Of a stretch of 64,000 nucleotides of DNA, positions 47,220 to 60,240 are shown piece after piece (position 1 is the stretch's first letter; each line of letters opens with the position of its first letter). The notes beneath the pieces are model-generated. The model was given only the letters and a program-made list of their open reading frames with translations. It was not told the DNA's origin and searched no databases. Where the stretch lies: contig NC_054877.1 in assembly GCF_018320785.1 (NCBI RefSeq), positions 18,458,329 to 18,522,328 of the forward strand, given 5' to 3'. Made by a program: the position numbers and the translations under genes. The DNA comes from Cheilinus undulatus (Eukaryota; Chordata; Actinopteri; Labriformes; Labridae).

Positions 47220-48708
47220 TTCTTGATTAAAAGGGTCTCTTCTCTACTCACTTTTGTGTCAGGTTTATGAGGAGAGAAAGAAGCAACAGGTGGAAGCTAG
47301 AGGCATTAGTTCAGTGTTCAGTGTGAAGAGAGCATCACAAAAGCTACTGTGCTTGTTAGATGCATCAAAGAAAGCTGATACGTGTGATGCCAATGTAATC
47401 AGGAGAGCAACGAGCACTGGATTGATCAAAAACCTTTAAGTTTTGAAATAATTTTCCTTCACAGATAGAGTTAATTTATCTCATGTGGGAACAGAGGAAT
47501 CAACCAGGGTTGGGCACCAAATAAGATTTTGTATAGTCAAATTGTTCAGCAGTTACTTGATCAATCTCACATTGGACTTTAAAAAAGCAAAGCCAAAAAC
47601 ATATACATCTGAAGCAACTGGCCAGGAATTAGACTCAGTCTGCAGTGTTTCCTTCATAATTTCTTCAATACTGGAGTTCAACGTAATTAATTTTTTTATA
47701 AACAGTGTTGAAATTAAACTTAAAATAAGCAATCTAAAGTTGAAATACACAAGGGGAATTACACTTATCTAATGAAAGGTTTGGTGCAAAAGTAAAGATT
47801 GGCTATCCCTGTTCCCAATACTTAAAAAGATACTAGAAAATGAGGAAACACTGTATTTATGCATTATATTTAAGGATGTTTTTCATCGACTAAAAACCCA
47901 ACCATGTCTGGCTCACCTTTGCCTTGGCATGCTGAAGGAAATTGCACACTCCCTATTGTGGAATGGAACATTTCATATAATTCAAAGTAAACACACAAAC
48001 CAAAGCAAATCAATTAAGGACAATTTAAAATATTTCTTATTGCAGCACCAGCAAGCAAACCTCACATTCAAGAGACAACTACATTTTGATGTATGACACA
48101 CACAAATAACTTACCATTTCATAAAACAGAAATGTGCAAATTATAAAAACCTTATTTAGAAACATGGGTGATGCACGGCTTAAAGCACTGTTAGTGCAGG
48201 TATACATCTTTCAATTGCCAGTTTATTGGTTACAACGTACTAATGCAATAAAAACAGGGCTGGGGCACACATCCACTAGTCATTAAATCAATTAAGGCGT
48301 TTAAGTTTGAATTAATTTTTAATGAGGATGTTACTGTGAAAAACAAGGGTGGAAAACTTTATATACACACACTATATATTGATTTGAAGCAATCCGTGGG
48401 TCTTAATGGACTGGTTCATAGGGACCCTTTCCAATTTAGCAAGACCATTTCCGTTTGATTATTATGATCTAAAGAGTACAGTACATCTTCAAAAGTTAAG
48501 TTTAACGACTCTATGAATTGTTGCTTGCTTGTCAGCAGTCTGACACACAGTTTTACAAGTAATCATGATAATGAGGATAAAATACTGAGGGCAGAGACAG
48601 GCAGTCCAACTTTTTTAAGGTTCAGCATTAATATGAACTATTTTATGTGTTAAAACATTTATTTATCGATTGGATTATCAGTTAACTGCCTCCACATCTA
48701 AAGTAGAC

Positions 48709-49197
48709 CTTAAAGTGGGGGTATTATGCCTTTTTTCAAGGCTTTACACCATCTCTCTGATACCCACTAGTAGCTTCACATGGTTTACAGCTCAAAAAAC
48801 TCCTCATGTTTTTCACACTGGTGTCCTGAAAAACCCTTATTTTATTTTAACCTCTGTCTGAAATGCTTCGTTTTCGCTGCTGTCTCTATAATGGTGGACT
48901 CTACGTTCATCTTGTGGGGGCGGTCTGTCCCACTTTGCCAACAGCACAGACGAACCAGTCAGGAGATCCAATTGCGATGACCTCATCAGTTCGCTCCATC
49001 AAAATCTTGTCTCAGGAAGATCTCAGCGAGATTCCCAACGAACCGTTTTCATCAGTTTACACTCTAATTCCAAGATGACTGCCACATACGTTTATCTTGC
49101 GGTTTGAAAATTTGCATACATGGAGTATGGACACCCAACATTGTGACTTTATATTTATGTTTTAAAAATCAGAAAAGTATAATACCCCCTCTTTAAT
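48709..49197. mobile_element. MITE in an eef1d intron
   Basis: Left TTAAAGTGGGGGTATTATGC and right GTATAATACCCCCTCTTTAA are inverted. The left subterminal region (TATTATGCCTTTTTTCAAGG) resembles that of the MITE at 13679-14303, so both may belong to one family. No coding capacity. Confidence 0.7.
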
Positions 49198-49262
49198 AGT
49201 AATAAATCTAGGAATGTAAAGTAACTAATTAGATTTACTAAAATTACTTTAGCTGAGTAGCT

Positions 49263-49950
49263 TTAAAGGGATAGACTTCGACATTTTGGCAAATTCACCC
49301 ATTGCCATAATTCCTGTAGTCTTAGTAATAGGTTTGTTACCTTTAGTTGTCGGTGCAAGCTATTTTTAGATTGGCGCTGCTGAGTTCGGACCTGCTGTGC
49401 CAACTCAATGTAAGCAGACGGTATTCCGGCTTTCCCTCATCAAACTCATCAAATACACAATCCAACAACTCCAAAACGCTCTCATGGACAAGTTGTGACC
49501 TGCACATTCACCACACTATGAAATAATAACATATAACTATGTAACATTACGACACATGAAGCAAATACTTGGAACTATTTCTTGAGTAAACCACTGGGCG
49601 GAGTGACACAGTGAAGCAGCCATGTCTGGAGTGTAGTTCCGGCTTTGCATTTAGCTTTAAAACATCTCCGTCTCCTAATGCTCCATGATTATTTCACAGT
49701 GTGGTGAATGTACAGGTCACAACTTGTCCACGAGAGCGTTTTGGAGTTGTTGGATTGTGTATTTGATGAGTTTGATGAGGGAAAGCCAGAATACTATCTG
49801 CTTACATTGAGTTGGCACAGCAGGTCCGAACTCGGCAGCGCTGACCTAAAAATAGCTTGCACCGACAACTGAAGGTAATGAACCTATTACTAAGACTATA
49901 GGAATTATAGCAATGGGCAAATTTGCCAAAATGCTGAAGTATCCCTTTAA
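49263..49950. mobile_element. Foldback element with arms of about 265 bp
   Basis: The left arm (49263-49528) and right arm (49688-49950) are inverted copies over nearly their whole length: for example CATTTTGGCAAATTCACCCA against the inverse of TGGGCAAATTTGCCAAAATG, and CTGTGCCAACTCAATGTAAG against its exact inverse at about 49800. The loop is about 160 bp. Outer edges read TTAAAGGGATA. No transposase. It lies in the eef1d intron between the noncoding first exon and the long-isoform exon. Confidence 0.85.
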
Positions 49951-51581
49951 GGAGTTGGCTACTTCTACTTAAGTAAAAGTACAGTTGCTCTGGATAAAAC
50001 TTGAATACAATACTCTTGTACTTCTTCTGCCTCTGTTGACTACACAGTAGTACGTAGCAAGAGAATGATTCCACATCAAACACCCAAAACAGCTGATGCC
50101 TGCTGGGGTTCGTTTGGTAATGTTTCTGGTGAAGTTGTTTTTTAATGTGAGACACGCACCACTAGTGAAGCAATACACTGAGTTAGGGTTCCCGTCTGTG
50201 TCTTCAGCTGGTCCTAAAGGATGCATAGCCCGAATTCTTCATCAGTATGCATTGCCTTGCAATGATGTTGACTTTTTCTTTTGTTCTTGCCAGAGGAGAA
50301 CCATCTTGCCACAGATTTCAAGAATTACTGCAGCTCTATGATATTGTGAAATATTTCTTTCAAAAGTGTAGTTAGACTTTACTTAGTGTGGCCAAATATA
50401 GACACTTTCTCTTAACTTTATTTTAGAGGTCATTTTTTTTTACCTGAACAACCTGGTTGGAGATCTATTCTCTTGTTCTTGCCAAAAAGGAAAGATTATA
50501 TTTCACTGTACAACTTCTAAGTAACAACTCAGTACGCTGAATGTAAAGTAAACTCAAAATTATTTCAACTTTTACTTTAGTAGAATTATAGACCAGTACC
50601 TATACTTCTACCCAAGTAAAATTTAACTAGCTAGCGCTACTGTACTTTTACTTGAATACAGTAATCATGCACTATTTCCACCTCTGAAAAATTACATCTC
50701 TACCTAGGCTAACTGTTTGTGTCCCCTTTCAAGTGATATGTCTGAGAAATTCCCTTGAACACCTCTAAATTATCAGTGGTTTTCATTCCCCATACATATG
50801 GCTGAAAAAGTTAAAATACTTGTGTTTACAGGCTGTAAATGGGTCTAGTAGAGCTATCTAAACATGTCATTTTTAGGACAATAATATACTCTTGTACTTG
50901 TCACTTCAGTAAAACCTTAAAAAAACGCTTCTTATTTACTGTGTTGTCTCATTAATGTCTTTCTGAACAGTTACATCAAATTAACCTTAAGCTGGTGTAC
51001 CTCAAACTGGCAACTGCGTGTATTACTTTTATTCCACACCACCATCAGATAGCAGTAACTTAAATCAGTGCATGTGTTAGGGCATCAGCTGAAAAGCAGC
51101 TTCAACATCACTCACCTTTAATATCTTGAAGGGGGAAGCTAAAGCCCAAAGGACAAATGAGAAATAATACAAAAGTACTCGTAAAAACTACTATCCCAAC
51201 AACCACTCGGCGACAAAATATTGTTTGAGAGACGCTACACAAACATTAGAGCAAACAACCACTAAAAGAAAATGACAATAAAGGAAGAAAACGCCAAGTT
51301 TAAAGTCCAATCCGCAAAAAACACAGTCATGCAAATGGCAAAAATAAAGTGATACGAAAATAAGTGGAATATCGTGTTGTATTACATCTGTAGCTTGTTC
51401 ACCCTCCCGCTAGCTAAAGTTAGGTTTGTAACAGGAGTTTCTTTGACAGCCACTGCAACTTTGTAGTCCGTTGACCACGTGGCGCTTGAAAACTCAGAAA
51501 CTTAAAAAGTGTATGGGTTTTCATGAACAGTACATATTTGTTATATTCCAACTCTTACAAATTGACATGTAGAGAACTTAC

Positions 51582-51662
51582 TCTTGGCTTTATTCGACGT
51601 TTTATGACTCGATAACCGTCCCCTGGCGTGCTGCCTCGGCTGTAATCCGACGGGAGAAGAGG
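51582..51662 (-). promoter_or_regulatory. eef1d: eef1d noncoding first exon with a 5' TOP-like start
   Basis: On the minus strand the tract CCTCTTCTCCC (51662-51652) begins an 81-base segment ending in a strong donor, CCAAGA followed by GTAAGTTC (donor at 51581). TOP tracts (a C followed by pyrimidines at the cap site) mark translation-factor and ribosomal-protein mRNAs and put them under mTOR/LARP1 control; eEF1 subunits are known members. The transcription start is inferred, not observed. Confidence 0.6.
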
Positions 51663-52654
51663 ACTAACAGTTACGGACGCTTCTATTCGTCACTACCAGA
51701 GGGGAGTGGGAAGGACGCTTTTCACATCTTTTCGACGATTTAAATGTTAAATTTAACCTTATTCAAGTCAAATCTTATACCAGAACACATTTATTAATTT
51801 TCCTTTAATCTTGAAGACAGAAACATTCCGTGTTTTTGCCTATACATCGTTAATTCAGATTGGTATGATCCATTAGGACCTAGGACTTCATTTCCCAGCA
51901 TCGCAGGACACCGGCAGCTGACGGCTGGCTTAGCTATGTGTAGTTGTTTACAGTTGTTGACAGAGTGCAGCCAAGTCCGAAAAACAACCGTAATAAGGGT
52001 AATTAGGTCCAATATGACTCAAACTTCCTATGTATAATGAGGGACCAGCCATGTACACGTTCACATGGCATTATTTTGTACAGATAATAGCGCTCCCTTG
52101 AGGTGACAATACATACCATGTTTTACATTAGAAGCTACTTCTCCTAAACGATTTTAGTTATTCACGTCAAATTAGTGTCAGGAAGGTGTTAAGACGTTGG
52201 TGTAGCACCATACAAAATCTGTGAATTTTGGAAAGAGGGCACAAGTTTTACTGGATGGCAAACATTAAAGTCCATATTTTTACCTTAAACTCAGAACAGC
52301 CATGACTCAGCTGAATTTCATCATGACTTTTTGCATTTTAAGTCAGGACAATCAGTGTAACAGGATGTCACATCAAGATTTCATCATGCCTGAAAAGGAT
52401 TTAATGGGCTTGATGAGAGCATGCACCCAAACACATTAGCAATCGTATTTTTCAAAAAACATACAGGGGTACCTTATGGCACTCACTAGGACACATCCTA
52501 AGATGTGTACCTTCATTTTTGTAGAGTATCAAACCTGTACATCTAACTGTGATGCCATGACGACATTTTGTTCAGCAGAAAACAGGAAATCGTTTTTTTT
52601 TCATGGGTTTAAAGTGCTTGTAAAGACATAAAATTTGATTTAAATAATGTCCAG

Positions 52655-52870
52655 AGGGGGCTGCACGGCAGAGCAGGGGTCAGCACTGTTGTCCCACAAC
52701 AAGAAGGTCTCTGGTTCGTTTCCTGGTCAGGGCCTTTCTGCTGTCTGGTTGTCTGTCTCTATATGTCAGCCCTATGATTGACTGGTGACCAGTTCAGGGT
52801 GTACCCCACCTCTCATCCAATAAAAGCTGAGATAGGCTCTAGCCCCCCCGACGACCCCGGCCCGGACGAT
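52655..52870 (+). repeat. tRNA-headed teleost SINE, internally shortened
   Basis: GGGGCTGCACGGCAGAGCAG, ACAACAAGAAGGTCTCTGGT and TGGTCAGGGCCTTTCTG form the head. It then jumps to GGTTGTCTGTCTCTATATGT, GGTGACCAGTTCAGGGTGTA and GATAGGCTCTAGCCCCCC, the usual 3' half. The middle of the family consensus is missing. Confidence 0.8.
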
Positions 52871-53009
52871 TCTTTATTGAATATGGCATTGTTGGACCCC
52901 TATAAATGGCCATTAAATGGAATATAGGAAAATATCTCCTTTCAGAGACAAAAATACAAATGAGGCAAGGTTTCATAGTACTTATTCGTGAAGCAGGAAA
53001 GAATCCCAA

Positions 53010-53950
53010 AAACCTATAATTGGTGCCCAATCACTCTCCTGAACAACAACTACAAAATATTAACTCTCTCCCAAATAATCAGTGAGACCCAATCAGGATT
53101 CATAAGAGGCAGATTGATACTAAACAATGTGTGATTAGTTCAAGATTTTAACTGAATATAATGAGTTCATAACTGATGATGATTCATTGTTTTTCTTGAT
53201 AGACTTTTGATGTGGTAGAGCAGTGGTAGGCAACTGGTGGCCCGTGGGCCAAAATTGGCCCGCCGCCAATAATACCTGGCCCACCAGATGACTTTGAATA
53301 AAAAAACTTGTAAAATATGTATGCTATCACAAAAACGACAATTCCACACAGATTTCAGAACATTTATTCAATGAAAAAATATGATAAAATAAAATAAAGC
53401 AGCATCTGCTTGACTTCAGACGCACACTGGCTTGAGGTAGGAACTTAATTGGCACTCTGATAAAAAGGAGAAAAAAGGAAAAATCACTCTCTGTGCAGCC
53501 TGTAGCAAATTCATTGATTTTAAATAAATAACTTTAATAATAATTACGTTGTTGTACAAGATATAATAGTATAGATGAGAAAAAAGTATTCTTTTTTATT
53601 GGAAAAGACAGGTTTTGCCCGATGAAGATGTAATTTTGGCCCGCCGTTGAGTTAGTCAGAAAAAAATTTGGCCCAAGGCCAAACTCAGTTGCTGACCCCT
53701 GTGGTAGGGCATCCTTTTATTTTCAAAGTATTTCAACTCTGGGGTTTTTTTGGGAACATTTCAGAAAATGTAGTGAAATGTTTATATATTGACACTAATA
53801 ATAATATTTCAGTTTCATTATCAGAGGGAACCTCCCCCCGTTTTACAATCAATAGAGGAATTGGCAAGGCTGCCCAATTTCCCCATCTCTCTTTTTTCAA
53901 TGGCAGCAGAAATGTTCTCTATTCTTATTTAAAATTCTGATATTGAACAA
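53010..53950 (+). mobile_element. L1/Tx1-type LINE ORF2 fragment, split by a hAT element
   Basis: Before the insertion, plus-strand peptides resemble the reverse-transcriptase palm (NWCPITLLNNNYKILTLSQI, ETQSGFIRGRLILNN, then FLIDF before the break). After it, at about 53708-53950, come HPFIFKVFQLWGF and LSEGTSPRFTINRGIGKAAQ, the region of the conserved RQGCP motif, here mutated. Several frameshifts and a missing catalytic block make it dead. The two parts flank the hAT copy at 53221-53701. Confidence 0.75.
53213..53709. mobile_element. Nonautonomous hAT (Charlie-like) element
   Basis: The element occupies 53221-53701, starting CAGTGGTAGGCAACTGGTGG and ending AACTCAGTTGCTGACCCCTG. Its inverted ends carry GGCCCG/GGCCAA blocks. 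It is flanked by TGGTAGAG (53213-53220) and TGGTAGGG (53702-53709), an 8-bp duplication with one mismatch. The 481-bp body has no transposase. Confidence 0.88.
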
Positions 53951-54369
53951 TTGGATTTCTTTGAGAACAAATAGTTAAACTCTTATTTAGCCTGGACATC
54001 ACAAGTGGAAAAAAAATATGGCCTACACATCTACACATGCATAAAGCAGTTCTAAAAAATGAAGGGAAACACTAATAACATTTAAAAAGTACTTAGTGAA
54101 CTTTAGATATCTGCCTAACAAAGTTGTGCCAACTCAAGTGAAATAACACAGGTCCTAGATCTAGTACAGTCCAAAATCTGCAGTCCATAAACTGCTGAAA
54201 CTTGTTTAATTGTAATGCTCCCCCACCTCGTGGAGTGGCGCTGTGTCGAGAAGCATGGATCCTAGGTCTACAGTCCTTATTCAGCGGTCCTGAAACTGCT
54301 GCCTGTGAGCCTGCAGATACACACTATTTAAAGATATGTACTATTGCCTTTTTCCCTTATTTGTCCTGC

Positions 54370-55335
54370 AGATGACATTTTTATTCTCATTAATATACAC
54401 TCAGTACCCCATTGTGACAAAGGGAAAAAAAGAATATACAAGTATTGAGAGCCTTTGCAGCAACACTTGAAATTTTGCTCAGATGTTTCCCATTTCCCTG
54501 GATCTTTGCTGACATGTTCATCACTGCAGCCTTTCACTGATCTGGGCTTGGCAGAGTTGCTTGACAGAAGCCTTTCCTCAGGTTTTTTGCAAACTCCAAA
54601 TGGGCTTTCATGCATTTTGCACTGACAAGAGGCTTCTGTCACTCTGCCATAAATCCCAGGAGCTTTGTCCCATCTCCATACAGGATCTCTGGAGCTGAGT
54701 TAGAGTGACCATCAGGTTCTTTTGGTCACTTCTCTTACTAAGGCTCTTCTCCCCCTGATGCTCAGTTTTGCCAAGTGACCAGCTCTTGGTAAAGTCCTGG
54801 TTATGCCAGACTTCTTCCATTTGAGAATTTTGGAGACCACTGTACTCTTGGGAACCTTTGAAGCAGCAGAAACTTTTCGTAACCTTTACCAGATCTTTGC
54901 CTTGCAACAATCCTGTCTCAGAGCAAAAACCAAGCCATGAGGTCAAAGGAACTGCCTGCAGAGCTCAGATATGCATTGTCAGCTGTGAAGCCTTCTATAG
55001 AGAGGTGTGTGTCTTTCCAAATCATGTCAAATCAACTTAATTTATCACAGGTTGACTCCAGTCAAGGTGTAGAAACATCACAGCAAAGATCAGGAGAAAA
55101 GGAAGGAAACTGAGCTAAATTTCAAGTGTTATTGCAAAGGGTCTGAAAACTTATGTGAATGTGATATTTCAATTTTTTTTTGTTTTTTTACTAATTAGAT
55201 TTTTGTTCTGTTTTCCCTTTGTCATGATGTGGTACCGCATGTACATTAATGATAATAAAATAATTTTTTTCAACTGTAGCATCAGGCTGCAACATAACAA
55301 AGTTGTAAAAAGTGGAGGGGGCCTGAATAATAGAA
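54370..55335 (-). mobile_element. Deleted Tc1-like transposon
   Basis: The left segment (54370-54480) and right segment (55105-55270) are inverted copies: CATTGTGACAAAGGGAAAA and GGTACCGCATGTACATTAAT lie in matching order. The right end continues to about 55335 (GCTGCAACATAACAAAG). Minus-strand peptides (NLMVTLTQLQRSCMEMGQSS) resemble the Tc1 transposase N-terminal half. The catalytic half is deleted and the frame is shifted. The left tip appears lost. Confidence 0.75.
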
Positions 55336-55339
55336 TAAA

Positions 55340-58300
55340 AACTAAAAAAAACAAACTTAAAACTTCTCTGACAAAAGTTAGAATGTTGGCCATGACAAGC
55401 AGAGTTTCAAACATCTTTAAATGGGAGAGGAAGGGAAGGACAGGCTGTGTCTTTAGAAATGAAGGCACTTTACAATTCAGACATTGATTAATGATTCATC
55501 CAATAGCGGCAATCTTCTCCAGATTAAAAGGACAAATTTATATCTTTTAAAATGTGGAAACGCCTTCCTTTAGACTGAAGTTGATATTAGAAGATGTTCG
55601 ACAAAACAACTTAATTGATGGGCTTATTAACTCCACTGTCATCCCGCTCTTTTCCTAGTTTATTGCAGCACCTATGATTGCATTTCCTGCTTTCCTCATT
55701 ATATATGTATCATATTTGGATGACAGTAAAGTTTGGGTCTGCTAGGTCTAGTTTTATAGTTTATTTGGCTATAGGTTATTTAATGTTGGTATACTTCCAT
55801 AGTTCTTTAATGCATCCCCTCATGTGCACCTATCTCTACATGAAATATAAATGCAAATCTGTCTGTTACAATAAAGTCTTAGATTCTATGACTTATGGTG
55901 ATAAAAAAAGTTTTTTCACACTATCTTGCAGGACAGAAATCATGAATTTGTTTGTCTTTGGGCTGTTGAATTTGCATCTGCTTCAGCAACTACAGATGAG
56001 GTGCTTTCTTTCTGGACTCGTCAGCTGTCATACTAAATACTGATCACTCACATGTATTGCTGACGGTAAAAACAAGAAATTTAAATGAGATTTGGCTGCA
56101 CAAACTGACAGAAAAGTGACACTCTGAATTATATTTAAGGAGAGCAGAGCTACACTTCACACTCTTACTGACATGAAAATTTAACGGTTAGCCCTTCAGC
56201 TTCAGGTTGTTTGGGGCCACACACTCACAAGTGTTGCCTGACCTGTGTCTGAGTGTCAGGAATAATACATGTGACTTGTGAAATTGCTTCGCATGCTTCT
56301 CTGAGCAGGGTCTTTCACTGTGAATGTTGCACTGATTCGACATGCTGCCCTCTGTTTGAGGCTGAGGGTGGAAAAATAACTGATAAAGAAAACAAACATA
56401 TTGAAAATAAAACATGATGCAACTCATTTCAAGCTGAATTTAGGGTATTCCAGGTCAAATGTACAACTTCATCACTTTAATTTCATACCGTAAAATGTTT
56501 GTGTTGCATAATTTCATGGGAGTTATGCTGAAGCACTGATTATGTTCAGGGTCAGGATTCCACCTTGTCGGCGTACTGTCTTGAGGTCTTGCTTAGCTGA
56601 GAAAATAATTATATTCATAACTGAATAATTCATCTGTTTGTTTTAGTTTTAAAATTTATTACTGCTGATGCTTGGCTTTTGATTGTGGCCAGAAGATTTG
56701 AGCACATCGCCCACTGCACGCTGACCTTCACTGGTTACCGGTTAAGATTAGAATCAGATTTGAGTTTTACTGCCAAATACATTTACACATTATAAAGCAT
56801 AAATCCATGCCTCTCAGCTCCCACAGCTAATCACAGCTCCTTCCCTTAACACAGCTGTGTTTTTAAATATGACGTACTTCTCACTATTCCCTGCTTGCAT
56901 TAATGCTGACGCACCATGCTGCTGCTGGCAAAGCTTAACTTCCTCCACCCCAGCCTCCTTCTTTATAGCATAAAGCTTGTTGCACACATATTTGGGTTCA
57001 TGCTACTATGGATTGATTGCTTTTGAACTAAGTTGATTGTATCCAGAATGCATTGTGTTCCTGAATGAACACATAATCTGACTTGGTGTTCCGGTGCACA
57101 ACAGTCAACACAGATAAAAATAGTAAAAAAAAAAGAAAAACAGGAGTACATAGCAGAATTGATTAGTGTAATGGCCTTCAAGTAGGCCTTCCAAGAAAGC
57201 CACAGCTCATTTGAAATGCAGCCGCTCGGCCCCAGACGAAGACAAACAAAACTGAACACATAACTCCAGTTTGAAAATTTCTACACTGGCTCCCATGTAC
57301 ATTTTAGAATAGATAGTTAGAATAGAAGCGTTTTTATATCTATGAGTCACTGAAAAACATCAGCCTAGAAGGGTTAGACAGTCGTGTCACTGTACCTCTG
57401 AAGTAAACATGTCCGTGTATCAGCTGGTGTCTTCACTTGTCCATAAAAGCTTGACCCTGGACTGTGACAGAGGGTTCAGCTGCACTCAGCTTGTCTCCTA
57501 CTTTGTTATGGAGGAACTGTAGCTTGTTGGACGCTACCACGCTGTGTGATGGAAAAAAATCAACCAAGCTACCAAAAAGCTACTGAAAATGTAGTTGAGC
57601 TACACTACTACCACCACCATGTTTGACTGTGTGTATGATGTTCTTTCTATGAAATCCTGTCTTTAAAATCAGTGTCTAAATAATGTTTATTATTATTATT
57701 ATTATTATGTTAAAGATAATTTTAGAATAAGAGCTAAAATTCCATTTGTTTTTTTTGTTTGTTTTTTTGTTTGGTGTAAAGTATGAGAGACATGGACTTA
57801 AAAAAATCAGTGGCATGTTCCATTGAGTTAATGTCCCGTGAGCCATAGTAATATTTTGTGCTGCCATGTCAATAAAATAACTTCATCAAGAGACGATATT
57901 ACCATAAAACACAAAACAAATATAGATTTAAAAATCCAACAACTATAAAACCTGAAAAAAAAAAACGCATCAAGAAGCCCTTAGGAATTACAAAAAGAAG
58001 CAAACCATTGCAATGCTAAGAGAAAGTAACCATAAGAGATGCAAAATAAGTACCAGCCTCTAATAACACACAGGTGCACCGATAACACAGATAATCAAGT
58101 ATAATGAAACGTAAATAAACACAAGCAGATGACAAAACAACAACAAATACATGCTAATGAAGAACCTATTTTGACAATGTGGAGAGAGACATGCCTCAAA
58201 AAGGGACGAGAAGAACGGAAAGAAGCAAAGTTGTCATAAAAGGGCCACAACTGACCACAAAAAGACACTACAAGAGTATGCATCGTTGGGAAGGAAGGAA

Positions 58301-60240
58301 ATAGACACACGAATTGGAGAAAATTGAAGGAAATACTATTTATACTAAAAGACCTGAGAGACATGAATTAGAAGGAGAGTGGCTGCGTATGATATTCTGT
58401 GTGTGGGAGGGACAGCTTGTGGCTTTATGAAGGGATCTATAAATCCACGCTCACAGCGACATTTCAGTTAGTGTGCACAAAAATACACTCTGCTGCATCC
58501 AAACTGGGTTAAATTGACTCTCTCTGCTTTTCACTTCAAGAGATATCTGCTCACAGAAAAACCATGAATGAGAACCTATCAGAGAAGAGGGACACATACT
58601 CACCCATCGTGGATGCTCTACGTGCCTTATTTGTTTGTACCTCATTGTAAAGCAATCCCAGGCCTGAGGGGCTGTTTGACACAGGATTCCCTCTGCATTT
58701 TATTGATGTCGTGTTACAGGAAGTGTGGGCGTAAAATGTAGCATTTCAGAAAGGTATATTTTTTGTAGCATTCATGGCCTTCAAAGAGTTAAACTGACAC
58801 ATTGAGGGTTTGGAGAAACACACCTAAAAATAGACAGAAACTAAAATAAATTCAAGATCATGTTTATTTTTATCTGTCTGAAAGGAATCGAATTTCCTTT
58901 AGTTAGCAGCTCAAAGAGGAAGTCTATGAGTGAGATAACCTATATTAGATTCACTAACAAGAAGTTTTAAGGCAAAAATGTCTAAATTTGAAAAAATGGT
59001 TACACCCTCTCCATAGGAGATATTTTCTGGATTCTGGAGCCATACACTAAAAACAAACTGAGTCTGTCTGCTCCACTTGAAATCTTAAAGACACATTGCA
59101 TAGCTGTTTGACAGCCAACAACCATTGGTGTTTGAAATACAAGACATTAGCCAGAAGCTGGCTGTGGTATCACATACACCTTTTGTTAACATCTGTTTGT
59201 ATATAGGACAAAGTATTTTAGGATCCACTTTGAGGCCAGTGAGTGATAACTACTAACTGTAACCTGAGACCTTGTATACTAGGAGGTTTGCTTTCAATCA
59301 TTTTATAGGCCACTGGGACACAAATTCATATCTGGATGTGACAAAGAAGCAATCACTACTCTGTGTTTCTGTGTGGAGCTTTGTTTGAACATCTGGCTGT
59401 AAATGTTTCTGTAGATGACTATAATGCTCCAGAGGACTGTCCTTTGTCTAGCTGAAGGTTAATGTTGCTGTGTTCTTGTTCTCATGTGCTGTAGAGAGGA
59501 GCTTTTTTGGTACCAACCTGCTCCACATTTACACCTGAAAACCATGACCTTGTTTTGTAAGTCAAGCATGAAAACTTATGAAGTCAGAGACAGTAATTCA
59601 CTGGGTAAAACATGGCTATACAATTCAAGCAAGTGCTGTTTGGGGAAATTATATGAGCAGTTAGTTCTATTATTGATTGACACTAATAGTTTTCTTTGTA
59701 AGACAATCATTTAGTAATAGTAGTATAAGTAGTATTTTTTCAGTCATCTAAAAAAGTACAAAAAATATTCACAGCGTAAAAAGTTTAAAAAAGTTGACAG
59801 CCTTATACTGAGTATCAACTGAATAATTATAGACAAAAGCAAACTTCTAAGTATATCCTATAGTCTACCAGATTATGACTATATAACAACATGTAAAAAA
59901 TTCACATTTATAAACTTTAAATATGGCTTTACCAACAACTTAAACTAAACTGATTTGTCATCTGCATACAAAGTTAGTAAAAATTCATGACAGCAGCATA
60001 TCTTGTTTTTGTTGGGAAATGGCTCCTGGGTAGAGCTATGAGGTGTCTTGGTGGTTCAGGTTTTCATTACACAAACTGATGAGGGCAAAATTCAACAAAA
60101 AAATACATTAATTAAATGACTAGATATATTTGTATTAGATACTGCATTTTTAAGAAGCGTTCTGCTCTCATAATACCCATAATGCACATAATTTATCTAT
60201 TGATGCTGGGAAATGCCCTCAAATATTTAAACGGGAGTTA
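55340..60240. other. Intergenic DNA
   Basis: About 4.9 kb between the Tc1 remnant and the next LINE fragment. It has a short (ATT)n run near 57686-57709 and scattered A-rich tracts. No convincing exon, RNA gene or classified repeat was seen on either strand. Confidence 0.45.

Noticed and set aside
46755-47270. 171-codon open frame on the plus strand
   Set aside because: Antisense shadow of the GC-rich eef1d long-isoform exon, which has family motifs on the minus strand.
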